Assembly (NCBI GenBank): GCA_025024175.1 | Contig: QCXZ01000075.1 | Span: 4,588,001-4,652,000, forward strand | Direction: 5' to 3' | Origin: Rhyzopertha dominica | Taxonomy: Eukaryota > Arthropoda > Insecta > Coleoptera > Bostrichidae | DNA: 64,000 nt | Part shown: positions 12,830-24,267 of the stretch, one piece after another | Layout: the number at the start of each line of letters is the position of its first letter | Numbering within the stretch: position 1 is the first letter of the stretch | The notes under the pieces: model-generated | What the model was told of the DNA's origin: nothing | Database searches by the model: none | What the model saw: the letters and a program-made list of their open reading frames with translations, nothing else | Translations under genes and position numbers: made by a program

Positions 12830-13200
12830 TTACTGCAAATCACTCTTTAATTTATTAAGCGAGCAGTTGAATATATCCAGCTCGGATGGGAACTCATTAT
12901 TTCTGACTCTACATAGACGAGAATATGGAGTACTTGAATCAAAATTCGTTTTATCAGAACTATCTCCTAAGAATTCGTGACATGAAGTCTTTATAAGTTT
13001 ACATAAATCAGAAGAATCCATTAAATTATTCAAAATCTTAAAGCCTAATATAACTAACATATTAACACGTATGGTACTTAATGATTTAAAACCTAACAGT
13101 GTAAGATGCTCTGTATAAGTTAATTGGTTTTTGTTTAATTTAGAAAGCCGAAAGTTCGAGATTTTCTCTGCACTTGCTCAATGCGATTTGTACTACTGGT
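12830..13200 (-). pseudogene. CR1/Jockey-type LINE, 3' end of the reverse-transcriptase ORF
   Basis: The minus strand encodes a run that fits the region C-terminal to the RT domain in these LINEs. It contains YTEHLTLLGFKSLSTIRVN (Y..RL..L.L..L..RR), then ILGFKILNNLMD, then TPYSRLCRVRNN and ELDIFNCSLNKLKSDL before the stop. The same order ends the intact-looking element at 55.5-56.9 kb. The frame is open for most of its length but lacks all catalytic RT motifs, as expected for a 5'-truncated LINE insertion. Clade assignment is tentative. Confidence 0.65.
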
Positions 13201-13887
13201 AAAATAATTGTTGACTATAGTGTTTTTAAGGGTGAATGGTAATAACTAGAGACCGGATAAATAAACACAATTTAATTTAAAATAAGTGCTTAAGGAAGCT
13301 ATCTATCTATCTATCTATCTAAAAAAGCAACAATTAAGTAATAAAATAAACAAAAAATCGGAAAAAAGCAGATATATTATTTTAAATTCTCAAGAATTAA
13401 TCAAGAAGTTATCACTGAAAATACAGTACAGTTCAATATAAATTAAAAATGCTATATATAAAAAAAACAAACAAAAATAAGTATTTGAAACAAAACCATG
13501 CATTATACATTTAAATTAAAATATAAAGATATAACTAAAGGAAAAAAAACGCTATAGCTAATCTAGCGTTCATCATGACGTCTTCAAAACGCGCTATAAA
13601 CGGGAGTAAATATACTGGATTATCGTTCATCGGTACAATAAAGCAGTACCGTCAATATATCACCTACATTTGCAGTTGATATGTTATACAACATTTTGGA
13701 AAAGAGACTCAAGAAAAATTTAATCTGCTACTTAGCATATTTATATTACTCGTACAATTAACTATTCGTTACTGTATTACCAACTAATGTATACATGCAT
13801 TCATGGATAAAAGAATTTTAAAAGAAGAGGAAAACAAATTAGACAAACTTGGTAAATTTCTTTATTTTCCTAATGGATTTCAATTTA
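13201..13887. other. Intergenic DNA with low-complexity A-rich tract
   Basis: 13,320-13,560 is strongly A-rich with little sequence diversity. No gene was seen. Confidence 0.5.
13299..13320. repeat. (CTAT)n microsatellite
   Basis: About five and a half uninterrupted CTAT units, leading into an A-rich tract. Confidence 0.9.
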
Positions 13888-14004
13888 GGCAAAACCAGTT
13901 GTATGCCGTGCTCTCTTCACTAGATCTAAACTGCACTGATGAGCTATAATGATAGCGAAACAGATCTACCTGCAGTTGGTTGCGGTGCAGACAGCACAGA
14001 ATAA
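13888..14004 (+). repeat. Dispersed repeat, block A (solo copy)
   Basis: This copy runs from AGGCAAAACCAGTTGTATGCC through AACTGCACTGATGAGC to CTGCAGTTGGTTGCGGTGC and AGACAGCACAG. Its ends are imperfect inverted repeats (GTGCTnTCTnCA against TGCAGACAGCAC). It aligns with 3,086 (minus), 6,181 (minus) and 28,556 (plus). It stands alone, without block B nearby. Confidence 0.75.
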
Positions 14005-17000
14005 ATCGTTGTTGTAAATTTTAAATCTTTAATTTGTGTAACTCATGCAACACAAAACATATAAAGTCAGAATTTGGATTTAGGATATGCATTGACGGTA
14101 CTGCTTGATTTTGCCGATGAACGGGTGGACTAGCCACAGCGTAAAAAATTGTCATGCAAAACCTAACAAACGTACTATATCGAGAGGAAAGGTATACACT
14201 ATTCATGTTTGAAAATATTGATAACGAAATATTGTTTCATACGTTCAATTGTTAAATTGAGTCTTTTATCATTAAGAATATGTTTATATTGTGAAAAGCT
14301 TCATTCTACGTCGACACTTGTAATTTGATTGAGGCTATAGCTGTAGGATTCATGTTAAAATTATAGACAGTTGGTCGCTCTAAGTGCCAGTATACTCTTG
14401 TTTGCCCAGTACCGTACCGTTTGGACGAATGACAAAATGAAATACAAAATTAGAAATAAATATTTAAAAAAGCACAAATAGGCACTAAATTAAAAAAGAA
14501 GCGTGGTAAATAGAAATAGGCAAAAAAAAGCACAAAACATATGTTTCAAACTATCTATTTTTATGTAATTCGTCCAAATTTGCTTTCAAAATCGAATGTA
14601 AGCGAAAAGGCTTAAAATCCGATCTCTAGTAATAACTTTACAATTGCTAATATTGAGGAACAGATCCAGATTGTGCCGAAACATGACGCAATAGCTAGAA
14701 GAATTATTGACAGAAAAAATGTTTTAATGTTTAAAAATCACAATGATATTTACAATAAATTTCGCTGCAACTGTGTACGTTGTTTTTGGTTGCTTGGCTC
14801 CACTAATAATTATTTCACGCATTCGTCACATATGAAGCACTTGTGCAAATTGATGGTGTCATCGTAGCGTACAAATATTGTTATAACTTGTTTATGCAGG
14901 TCTGCTTCTATGTTTGCATATCCGGTCGTTTTGCATATTTTGCAGTAAATTAATTCTAAATATTTGCGCATCGTGCAGCGGACTATTTGTTCCAGACATG
15001 CAGGGCTTACATATGAAGGGAGGAGTAATGTTTTCATTGCAACTGCGTTCTAAAGTTTGAGCTGCACCCTATGAATTGTTACGCAATGAATGAAAAGAGG
15101 TGGTCTACTGGACTTTCTTCTCGCCAACCAAGACCACTAATTTATTGTCATTAACATTATCCCATCATATTAAACATCATTGGACTTTAATATAATTTAA
15201 CTTTTATACAGTCTTATAATATTCATACCACCTTTTAATGATTTTAATGATAATGCAAATAAACACAATGTAGGTATCTCGCTCAGCATTTAAGAGTTAA
15301 ATGTTGGGAAATAAGATTTAGCTAAAAGTACCTTCGAAACCAGCAGCTGAATAGTCTAGAAACATAGATGAAAAAAGGCCTGTCCGGGTAGCTGGTCGAA
15401 AACTCGTATTGCAATAATTTATATTCTGTACGAAATTGGCAACTGCCAAACATCAAATGCCTGCTTTACTGATTCATACGAGTACTAACTGTTTGTCCTC
15501 ATTTAGCAAAACTACATTTTTAGTAAAGATGCTACAAATTGCCTTCGCAGGACATTGCGAATGAGACCTTAAGCTACATATTTGATGTACGCTAATTAAT
15601 GAGTACGTTATTTACAATTATAATTGACATCGGGAGGAAAAAGCTAGCGTTATGAAACAAGACTAAAATATAGTAGATTGGAAAGGTGTAAAGAGAATTT
15701 CAAAACAAGTGAACTGGAATGCAGTACAAAAAAACAGTTAACAGCAAAATGTTTGAGGATTTAAGACGCAAGGTTTCATTAAAGTGCTTTCTGCGAAATA
15801 AAGACGAAAAAGCGCGTAAATAAAAAAAAATCTTGCGAAGTACCTACATATCATTTTCCTAGAAGCGCTTGCTAGCTCACGGAAAGAATATACTATATTG
15901 GCCATTTTATAAACTAACTATAGTTCTCACGCTATTGCAATTGATGCTTTTTTATATTTATTATATTATATATTATCGACCAAGTGACAAAAGAAGAAAT
16001 TACCTACAGTCACGATTAAGTGCAATGACAATGTACGAAGTGTTTTCGGAAAAACATTAAGGCTTAATAACATACTGGAAAGTAATTTTAGTTGAAAGTG
16101 CAGAAGTATTCGGCACAAAGAAAATGAAGATAAAGGATTTTTCCGTTTTGTTCACATTCATATACTAGTTAATGTGTTTTGCAAGCCAACTTTGGACGTA
16201 TTATAATCGAGATAGCTGCGACCTGTAAGTTTAGGTCTCATTAGTGACATTTATATTAAGTATAATGTCGCAAAACGTCATAAATCATAAAAATGTATTT
16301 CAAAAATCGATCGTCGATACGGAAAGCGTATAGATGACTTCATGAATTTTACAGGGCACATAATTGTCGTATTGTGAATAGGTTTCGTACCACATTCTCC
16401 ATAAAGGAAACAAGAACATGTATGTAAATACTGAAAACAATATTGCCGATGTATGATATAAGTTTATTCGGAAAAAATTGCCTTGTTATGAGTTTGCCCC
16501 TATAATTGAAAATCTAGCTGTCTCTAGACAGTTGCCTGTAGTTACAAATCATCAGAGTTGTGTAGATTTTCAAATCTTGCATTCAATGAAGCGCTAATAA
16601 GTTCTTTATTTTGTCACGCTGAAGATGAAGATCAGTAATTAAAAATGTTAACTGACAGATGTTTTCAGTGAACTGCGTTATAAATATAGTGATGGGTGAT
16701 TCTGGGTTAGTTTTGCCCACTGTTTTGGTAAATATCTTCAGGGCTGAGTTCATCGAGAGCCTTGTCTCCGTATCTTCTGTTTATTAGTTTTCATTGTTAG
16801 TTCTTTTATATTATTCTTAATTTTTATATATATTATCTTGCACAGTTTTCTTTTAACAAGAGTTAGGAGAAATACACATATTTGTTATTTTCATAATTAT
16901 TTTACTTTTTTAACTAAAGTATAGTTTTTTCGGTCTTTATTATAAAATTAGACAAATCTCTCATTTTCTATATATGCACGCTATTCAATTTTATAGTCCA

Positions 17001-17316
17001 GTAAGACAGAATGAAATTTAGCTCTGAGAATTCCCTTTCTTAAAATTTTGGCTCGCTCCATAAATTACTAGTAATAAAATAACGTGTAGTTTTCATTATA
17101 GAAATTAAAAAAATTATACATGTGATGCCTTCTACATACGAGGAGAAATCATTATTTACAGTCCCTGATTTAATAAGCGTTGACTGACAGTGAAATTATA
17201 TGACATGATGAAAGTTTATTTATTTGTCGTGACACTCGTTCAATACCAGTCTTGTCAATCGTTGTTTGTTAAAATAATTTAGAATTTATGAGAAGATGTT
17301 TCAATAGTTTTCATTA
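14005..17316. other. Intergenic DNA, no gene seen
   Basis: A more balanced patch at 14,760-15,120 has short open frames on both strands but no recognised protein. The rest is AT-rich. The 5' end of the mariner at 17,317 should lie in the last 150-200 bases, but no matching terminal inverted repeat could be read. Confidence 0.4.
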
Positions 17317-18300
17317 ATGGAAAAATCTGGGATACGCGCAGTTTCAAAATATTTGCAAAAGAAAAGGTCGTCGCCAAAGAAAATATGGTGTGTGAATTAG
17401 GCGAGAGTGCTCCTTCTTACGAAGTGGCAAAAAATTTGTCTGGAGAATTTACATTAGGAAGACAAATGTATGAACATGCAAAGAGTGCCGGACGACCAGC
17501 ACCTGTCACTATTCAGGAAAATATTAATCGTGTACATGGCATATAGGCGAATGACCATTCGTCGGATAGCTGAAATTACAGACTTTTCATGTGGCACAAT
17601 AGAAAACATATTAACAGATATTTTAGGTCTTAAAGGTTATCTACACGCTGGATCCATAGAATGTTAACGCCTGATCAGAAACGTTCGAAAGTTCTGCATT
17701 CTGAAGCCAGTCTGGCTAATTTTACAGCAGACCCGGATGAGTGTTTCTCTCGATTTGTAACTGCTGATGAAACATGGGTCCAACACTTTGACCCAGAGTC
17801 AAAACAACAAAGTATCGAGTGGCAACATACCACCATGCAAATTTCGAGTTGTGTGTAACAGGTTTTTACTATGCCGACTTAATTTGAATATTGCACGAGC
17901 GCATGCAAAAGACGGGGAAAATTGAGGAAAGGAATTTTGTTCCATCAGGACAACACAAATGCCATATTGTAATGAATGCTATTCACGACGCAGGATTTGA
18001 ATTACGCGAATACCCTGCGTATTCACCAGACCTAGCTCCCACCGATTACTTCTTATTTCCGAAATTGAAAGAATATCTACGTGGGGAGGGCTATGACGAT
18101 GATATCAACTAACGACGGTATAAAATTCGCATGACGTGTGGAAGCATTTAAAGCACCGTGAAGAGTACAAAATTTGGAGTGTTATGTAGATGTCTAAACA
18201 TCCCTGTCATTGCCACTGAAGCTGATGGGTATATTCAAAGCAAAAAACATATAAAAGGAGTTTCTCAAGAAATCCACAACAAAACTTACTTTTAGCAATG
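17317..18300 (+). pseudogene. mariner (D,D34D) transposase pseudogene
   Basis: A cut-and-paste transposase of the mariner family, broken. The start MEKSGIRAVSKYL at 17,317 fits the family N-terminus. Successive frames give ESAPSYEVAKNL and SAGRP (HTH and linker), RRIAEITDFSCGTIENIL (second HTH), ADETW with the first catalytic Asp at 17,766-17,768, FHQDN with the second Asp at 17,949-17,951, and YSPDLAPTDYFLF with the third Asp at 18,044-18,046. All three Asp codons survive but lie in different frames. The Asp2-Asp3 interval is 92 bases instead of about 102, so there is a deletion. In-frame stops occur at about 17,395 and 17,547. Stops and frameshifts continue after KLKEYL. Terminal inverted repeats were not resolved. 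Confidence 0.85.
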
Positions 18301-18479
18301 GCATACCACACGACTGCTATACGAACCTTAATTATAGACTAAGAGTACAACTTCAGATTCTTCTCCCTTTCGTTCTACGTCTTTACCATTCGAGCTCAGA
18401 CAAAAAGGTCTCGAGCTCTAAGCCCACAAAAAGGAAACTGCTGAAACCGAAAGTTCCTCTCCGCAAACATAACTTTGTG

Positions 18480-18790
18480 CTCGCCGTGCGCATACAGCGT
18501 CGCCTAGAAAGGAATTAATTTATGGAAAGCGGCTCTCAGCCATCAATTCTTCCCAGCACTGAATACATCCATTTAATTATAGTCAGAGTAATTAATTAAC
18601 GCAACACGGCGGCCCGCCCCACTTGGGTTCTGCAACGCTAATTTTTACCAACGATCGGGGCCTTCATTAGCAAACACTCGGTCCCGTGAAAAGGAAGGTT
18701 TCCTCTTTAACGAATTTGTTGACTATGAACCGCGGAAAAGTATCAAGGAAGTCGCGATTACTTCCGACCACTCTAAATATGCCACGAGCT
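18480..18790. other. GC-balanced non-coding island
   Basis: The richest G+C stretch in the first 20 kb, with GGCGGCCCGCCCC and two TAATTAATTAAC-like words, the latter resembling homeodomain binding sites. No open frame or repeat partner was seen. It could be a regulatory or conserved non-coding element; this is inference. Confidence 0.35.
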
Positions 18791-18959
18791 TTGAAGTTAT
18801 AAGGACGCTTATGTAGGATGTTTCGGGTTAAATTAATACTAGCCGGCTACTCTAAAATTGCGAGGTTTGCACTGAAGTTTGTTACCTAGGATAGATCCAC
18901 CAGGTAAACGGCTCATAATTTTGTAAACACCTTTACATGCTGAATCAGACAAATATAAT

Positions 18960-19905
18960 AAACATAGCGGGTAAGTCGGAGTAAACGATATATAAGAAAT
19001 TTGATTTTAATTGAAAATGCCTCATAAAAAGATACAGGACATTAACGTTTTATAAAAATTAAATTAATTTGTAACTTCTAAACTGCGGGAGATATTTAAA
19101 TGAAATTTGGTATACACAGTACATGTTTAAAGGGTCATATCAAGTCTCTAAATGAATCAAGCGCGGAGATATGGGTTAATCAATGCGATTAATTCAATAA
19201 ATAGTAGTACGGATCTGGAACAAATAAAACGAATGCCAACTCTGAAAGTAGCATTTAATTCTGAATAAAAAGTGTCCCTCGATGCTTTCTTGTATCTGCC
19301 ACCGTTTCAGGTAAAATTGCAAATGCATTGTTTATGTATGGCAGTTTAAACCCGCGTAAGAAATCAAATCTGCACAGTGCCAAGTAGCTGCACAATCTGT
19401 CGTTCGTAGATACAAAATTTGCATTCTACATAATGGCGGCCAGTTTGAGCAGTTTTTATAATTTTCTTTCTTTTTTCATTCTTATGTTAATAAAATTGTA
19501 ATTGTAGATACCTATTTTATTGCTAATGTGTTTCCTCAAAACGTTGTTGCGCTCTTAGAGAGCATTTTATTATTTCTACGCGGGGTTAAACTGCCATTCG
19601 TAAACGATGCATTTGCAATTTGGACCGAAACGGTGACATACAAGAAAATATGAAGGAACAGTTTTTATTCAGAATTAAACGCTGCTGATATTACTCACTC
19701 ATATGGTCCTTTATTCATCTACTAGGTGTACCAAAATTCATTTAAATATCTCCGGCAGTTTAGAAGTTACAAATTAAAAACATAAATTTGTATAAAACGT
19801 TGACTTCATGTGTATTTTTTATGAAGCATTTCTGAACATGTTTATATGAATTACATTGCTTAAAATCAAATTTCCTATATATGCTTTACGTACTCTGTCT
19901 GCAAA
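18960..19905. repeat. Large imperfect inverted repeat (foldback element)
   Basis: The left arm (about 18,975-19,345) and right arm (about 19,585-19,905) are reverse complements over 250-330 bases. Shared words include AATTTGTAACTTCTAAACTGC, GAGATATTTAAATGAA, TTTAATTCTGAATAAAAA and ATTGCAAATGCAT. The right arm lacks about 80 bases present in the left arm (roughly 19,150-19,235). The loop of about 240 bases shows no gene. No clear target-site duplication was found. It is either an inverted-repeat DNA transposon or two copies of a repeat inserted head-on. Confidence 0.75.
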
Positions 19906-20534
19906 AAATAATCCAGTACATTAATTTTTGTGTACATTATTCTGTTTGTGTAGTAACATAAATAATTTCGGTGTAATTATGCCAATAGAGGCAACTCCAG
20001 AAAGAATGTAAAGAATACCGAACATGACAAACAGGTAGCTCACGCAAAAGAGTAAAAATCGAGTTCTTATTTCGTTGTCTGCTTATGACTTATCAAGTAT
20101 TGTTAAGAAAAATTATTCATTAAATAATTTCCAGTTACTGAAAGTCATTATTGCCGAAAAGTGACGCTATTATAATAATGAAGTTTCCGTATGCCATATA
20201 AGACAGCAACACATTAATAAAATTTCAAAACTCAAGTATTCGTTATTTCTTATCTAGCCTCCTCTATTAAACAGAAAGCAAAGTGAGTTTCGGCAAGGTG
20301 GAAAGTTTCACAAAACGGCGATTATCTATGAATCTAAGAATTTTGTCTAAAAATTACAAGGGACAAAAAAACTGACAATGAAGTTCTGTACTAGAAAAAA
20401 TATCCGCTGGTCTCATGGGCGTACGTCAAAAAAGTTGTGGGGATAGAAAGTTACAAACCCCCCCGATATTCATTTGTTTTTGTAGCAATGTTAACAATAA
20501 TTTAGGGGTATACTAAGATGTAAATACTACAAAG

Positions 20535-20720
20535 TCGTACCAAATTTCAGCTCGATACCTCCAAAACTGCGGATATTAACGTTAAAGTTTTAATTTTCAA
20601 TTTTTGACACCCTGTATATTTTAAGTGAAGCGTTTTTGAGAAATTGACCAATAACGAAATCATCATATTTTGGCCTCAATAATCTAGGGTTAACGGGATG
20701 ATCTACTAATTTGCAACACC
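20535..20720 (+). repeat. Third copy of the 19-kb repeat family
   Basis: GTACCAAATTTCA, then CTCCAAAACTGCGG and ATTTTAAGTGAAGCGTTTTTGA, follow the right arm at 19,735-19,840 word by word. This copy has sharper CACCCTGTATA motifs at about 20,610 and 20,708, a form typical of insect DNA-transposon ends, where the 19-kb arm has decayed sequence. Confidence 0.6.
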
Positions 20721-21059
20721 CTGTATAAAATAAGCTTTGTTGTCTCGTAAACAGCGCACGTACCGAAGACAGAGCGGTTTGCGGCACGTGCCAGGTACCG
20801 AGCGATCAAAGCTAACTACATAACTACTGCTTCATTAAATATTGTAGTTCATTACGACATATTTACTCCTTAAATATAGTAAATTCACACATATAGCTAC
20901 TAATAAATGCTCGTTTTTGTGTCTCTACTTCGTGAGATTTGACCGCAACGAATAACGAATAATAACAATTGAAACCTACGAACTGNTTGTAACTGTTTGT
21001 GATATACTATGGAAGCTGTCCGGAAGCAGCTTCTTCAAGTTAAGCTCATCATCCTCAGC

Positions 21060-21245
21060 TTGATAAATGACATGGACTTCATAAATAAAGTTAATTATTT
21101 AAAGTTTACCTGCTAGTAGTAGTAGAATTTATTGAGCGGAAGAGGAGTTTTGATAAACTTTTTATAAACCTTTACAACTTTCAGCACAGAAAAAGCATAA
21201 GCAGCTTGCGTTCCTTTTTTCTAGGAAATAGACTCCATTTGTAAT
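21060..21245 (+). repeat. Dispersed repeat C, copy 2
   Basis: Same orientation and landmarks as 11,785-11,980, including CTGCTAGTAGTAGTAG and TTTATTGAGCGGAAGAGG. The downstream half is only loosely similar. Confidence 0.6.
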
Positions 21246-21689
21246 CTTTCTCCTACAGTCGCCAAAACTACCCTCAAATAAGGTTTCTTACAAGGTCAAA
21301 TATAAATATTCTTATTTTTGTTGAATTTGTGCAAATGTATAAAGAGAAGGTGATATTTTAAATATTAGCATGATAAATATTAAACGCAGAAAATTAGGAG
21401 TGAGAAAACACCAGAAAATTACCAGAAAAGTTGCAAAATGCAGCTGAAAGTTACTGAAATATCGCATTCATTATTTTGTTGCGTCAGAGTGTAATCCACT
21501 TTTCTTATATACGAGAAAAAGAATGTACACATTTATTCCTCATTACTATCTGAGTTTGATATCGATTAATAACTGTTTTATTTCTATATTTTCCAGTTAT
21601 TTCTGAATCATTACATTGACAGGGAAGCTCAAGACTTTTATGCTTTAGCTTTGCTGTTTTCCGGGCACATCTAAAAACACAACAACTTG

Positions 21690-22010
21690 CAGTTTCTGTC
21701 CCATCCACTTTATATTCCCCATCAACCCTGTCGAATTCGTTCTTTTTGCGTGTCGCGCAGTTTTACGGTCCTGTCGACGAAATTGGCCCTTTCACTACCG
21801 CTCAGGTGGCGCTCCGCGACGTGCATAACAGGTGTTCGCGTGCCCGATTTCGGTTACGGCTCCGTTCTTTCCGACGGGCTTATAAATGATGTAATCGGTA
21901 AGCAAGAGGAGCAATCTTGATAAACGACGGCGTAATAGGGTTCGCCTGCATGTTTACATCAATTTCGTTGGGGGCCTTTGTCGGTTTATTTACGCGTGCG
22001 GGGATAATCT
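21690..22010. other. GC-balanced non-coding island
   Basis: A compositional island rich in CpG-containing words (GTCGCGCAG, GCGTGCCCG). A 77-codon plus-strand frame passes through it but resembles no known protein. Possibly conserved non-coding DNA. Confidence 0.3.
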
Positions 22011-22545
22011 TTCAATTTTAACTTACAATGGCGAATGCGGCTTCATCTCTTTTTTTATCTGCTGAAAAATTTGGGGGTAGGTGACAAGCTTTGCGCGGTC
22101 ATATCGAAAATGATGGGAATGTCTGCGTTAGATGTGCTGAATTAGTAATAGTACCGTCAGTCGGTTTGTTTTGTATGGAAATGATAAAAGGTGGCTCATC
22201 GAAAAGATGCCTCTTTTTGTTATGAACCGAACCTGTTTTGCGAAATTTTGTGACCAATTCGTGAACAATTTTTCCATTATAATTCAGCGGGAATTTGTAA
22301 CCAATTTGTCATATTTATGGAATAGCATATAGTAATATGCTGTAGTGCTGTACTGTAGTACATGGGGAAAAAGTAAGAGTTCCAGTCATGGGTGTGTTGA
22401 TTTTACACACCATCTAAATAGAGTGTGGAACAACACACAATCGAGTGCTGTATAGTGTATTGTTCAACCCCGCATATCAAAATTTCAATAAAATAAATTT
22501 TTGTTGTAAGTAAGAATTTAGATGACAATACCGTCTGTCAGCATT

Positions 22546-22752
22546 ACACTGATATGATGAAAAAGCCACCTAGACATTATAAGATCTACTTCATAAAGAA
22601 AGTGACATGTAGCCTGACAAACTGGCATGCACCTGCATACTTCAATTTGACAACAGACCCCCACGGCACTTTTTGCGAGCGGGCAAAAACCGACATACAT
22701 CAAAATGCATGTGTATTTGCAGTTGATTGTGGTGTAGACAGCACAGGATAGA
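22546..22752 (+). repeat. Dispersed repeat, block B plus outer end of block A
   Basis: Block B (GATGAAAAAGCCACCTAG, then CTGACAAACTGGCATGCACC) is followed at 22,700-22,752 by the terminal part of block A in plus orientation (TTTGCAGTTGATTGTGGTG, AGACAGCACAGG). Taken with 6.2 kb, where A(-) precedes B(+), this suggests block A forms inverted ends around block B. Frames on both strands here are incidental. Confidence 0.7.
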
Positions 22753-22949
22753 CATGCATTTTAATTTAATTTTTGCTGTTATTGTTCTTATCAAGCAAAC
22801 AATTAATTTCTCATTATTTTGTCGACAAATTATAATTTTTCATTGCCAAAGTGTGTATAGACATAATATAGGAAGAAGAATTTGTACCCCATAACGTTCT
22901 GGTAGAAGCTAATGCAGCAGAGAAAACGTGCTCTACTCCCTTCTTCTTC

Positions 22950-24267
22950 TTTCAGTTCCGTCTCCTATCGGAGGTTGGAAATCATCATTGCAATTTTTAC
23001 TTTGTTAACCCCAGCTCTAAATAGTTCATTTGACAAGCAGTTGTACCACTCCCTTAAATTACACAGCCAGGAAATTCTCCTGCGTCCTACGTTTCTCTTC
23101 CCCATGATCTTCCCTTGCATAATAAGCCTCAGCAACTCGTACTTCTCACCCCTCATTATATGGCCCAGGTATTCTAATTTTCTTCTTTTAATATTTTCAA
23201 TTACTTCGCACCCTTTTCCCATTTTTAAAAGTACATCTCTGTTAGTTACTTTCTGCGTCCATGATATTTTCCACATTCTCCTGTAGCACCACATTTCAAA
23301 CGCTTCAATGTTTTTAATGTTGGTTNTTTTCAAGGTCCATGCCTCCATAAGGTATAAATAATGTGGAGAAAATATAACAACGTAGCATACGCACTCTAAG
23401 CTTTAAATCAATATCTCGGCAACATAGGAATCCTTTCATTTTTATAAATACTTGTCGAGCTATTTCTATCCTTGCTTTGATCTCTCTGGTTTGCTCGTTT
23501 GTTTCAGTGATCCATGCTCCTAGATACTTGTATGACGTGACTCTTTCAATCAGCAGGTACGTTCTGCTTTTTTGTTACAACCATTAATTTGGTCTTTTTT
23601 AAGATTTAGTTTTAGGCCGTAATTATTACTATAGGTGTTAACATTTTCGATTAACTGCTGTAACTCAGTTGCACTGTCCGTTATTAGAAGAGTTTCGTCA
23701 GCATAACTTATGTTATTAATGATTTCACCGTTAATAGTAATTCCAGCCCTTTACCCTATTAAAGCTTCTTGACATATGGCCTCACTATACACATTAAATA
23801 AGAGCGAAGAGAGAACACAACCCTGACGTACGCCTCGGCAAATTTTAATTTGTTCAGTTAGTTCGTTTTCAACTTTCACTTTGGCTGTTTGATTCCAGTG
23901 CAAATTGGTTATTATGTTAATATCTCGACTGTCAATATCTTTATTTTTAAGAATTTGACACAACTTGTCATGTTAGACCTTATCAAATGCTTTTTCAAAA
24001 TCAATAAAGCACACATAAAGGTCCTGATTAACATCTAGACACCTTTGCATCAACACACTTATACCTAACAGAGCTTCCCTTGTTCCTAACCCACTCCTAA
24101 ATCCTAGTTGTGTGGAACTTATGTCTTCTTCAAGTTTATTAAAAATCCGTTTATGGATGATTTTAAGAAACACCTTCAAGGTGTGACTCATTAATGCTAT
24201 CGTCCTGTGTTCAGAACATTCTTTAGCATTGTTCTTCTTTGGGAATGGCTCTACTCCTACAGGAATC
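22950..24267 (-). pseudogene. RTE-clade non-LTR retrotransposon, 5'-truncated RT pseudogene
   Basis: Minus strand. Reading 5' to 3' it starts at about 24,267 with PFPKKNNAKECSEHRTIAL and continues with LGFRSGLGTREALLG, CFIDFEKAFDKV, RGVRQGCVLSSLLFNVYSE, ISYADETLLI and, after a frameshift, KYLGAWITE. It ends with IEAFEMWCYRRMWKISW, RRKLEYLGHIMRGE and GRRRISWLCNLREW. This order and wording match RTE/BovB-like elements. Defects: a TAA at about 23,970, a TAA after EALIG (about 23,750), at least two frameshifts, and the catalytic YADD box reads YADE (23,694-23,705). The 5' endonuclease is missing, as is usual for truncated LINE insertions. The last recognisable codons are near 22,964, followed by a GAA/AAG-rich tail. 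Confidence 0.88.

Noticed and set aside
22912..23286. 124-codon plus-strand open frame rich in Ser and Phe
   Set aside because: It is the antisense of the RTE retrotransposon's C-terminal coding sequence on the minus strand.
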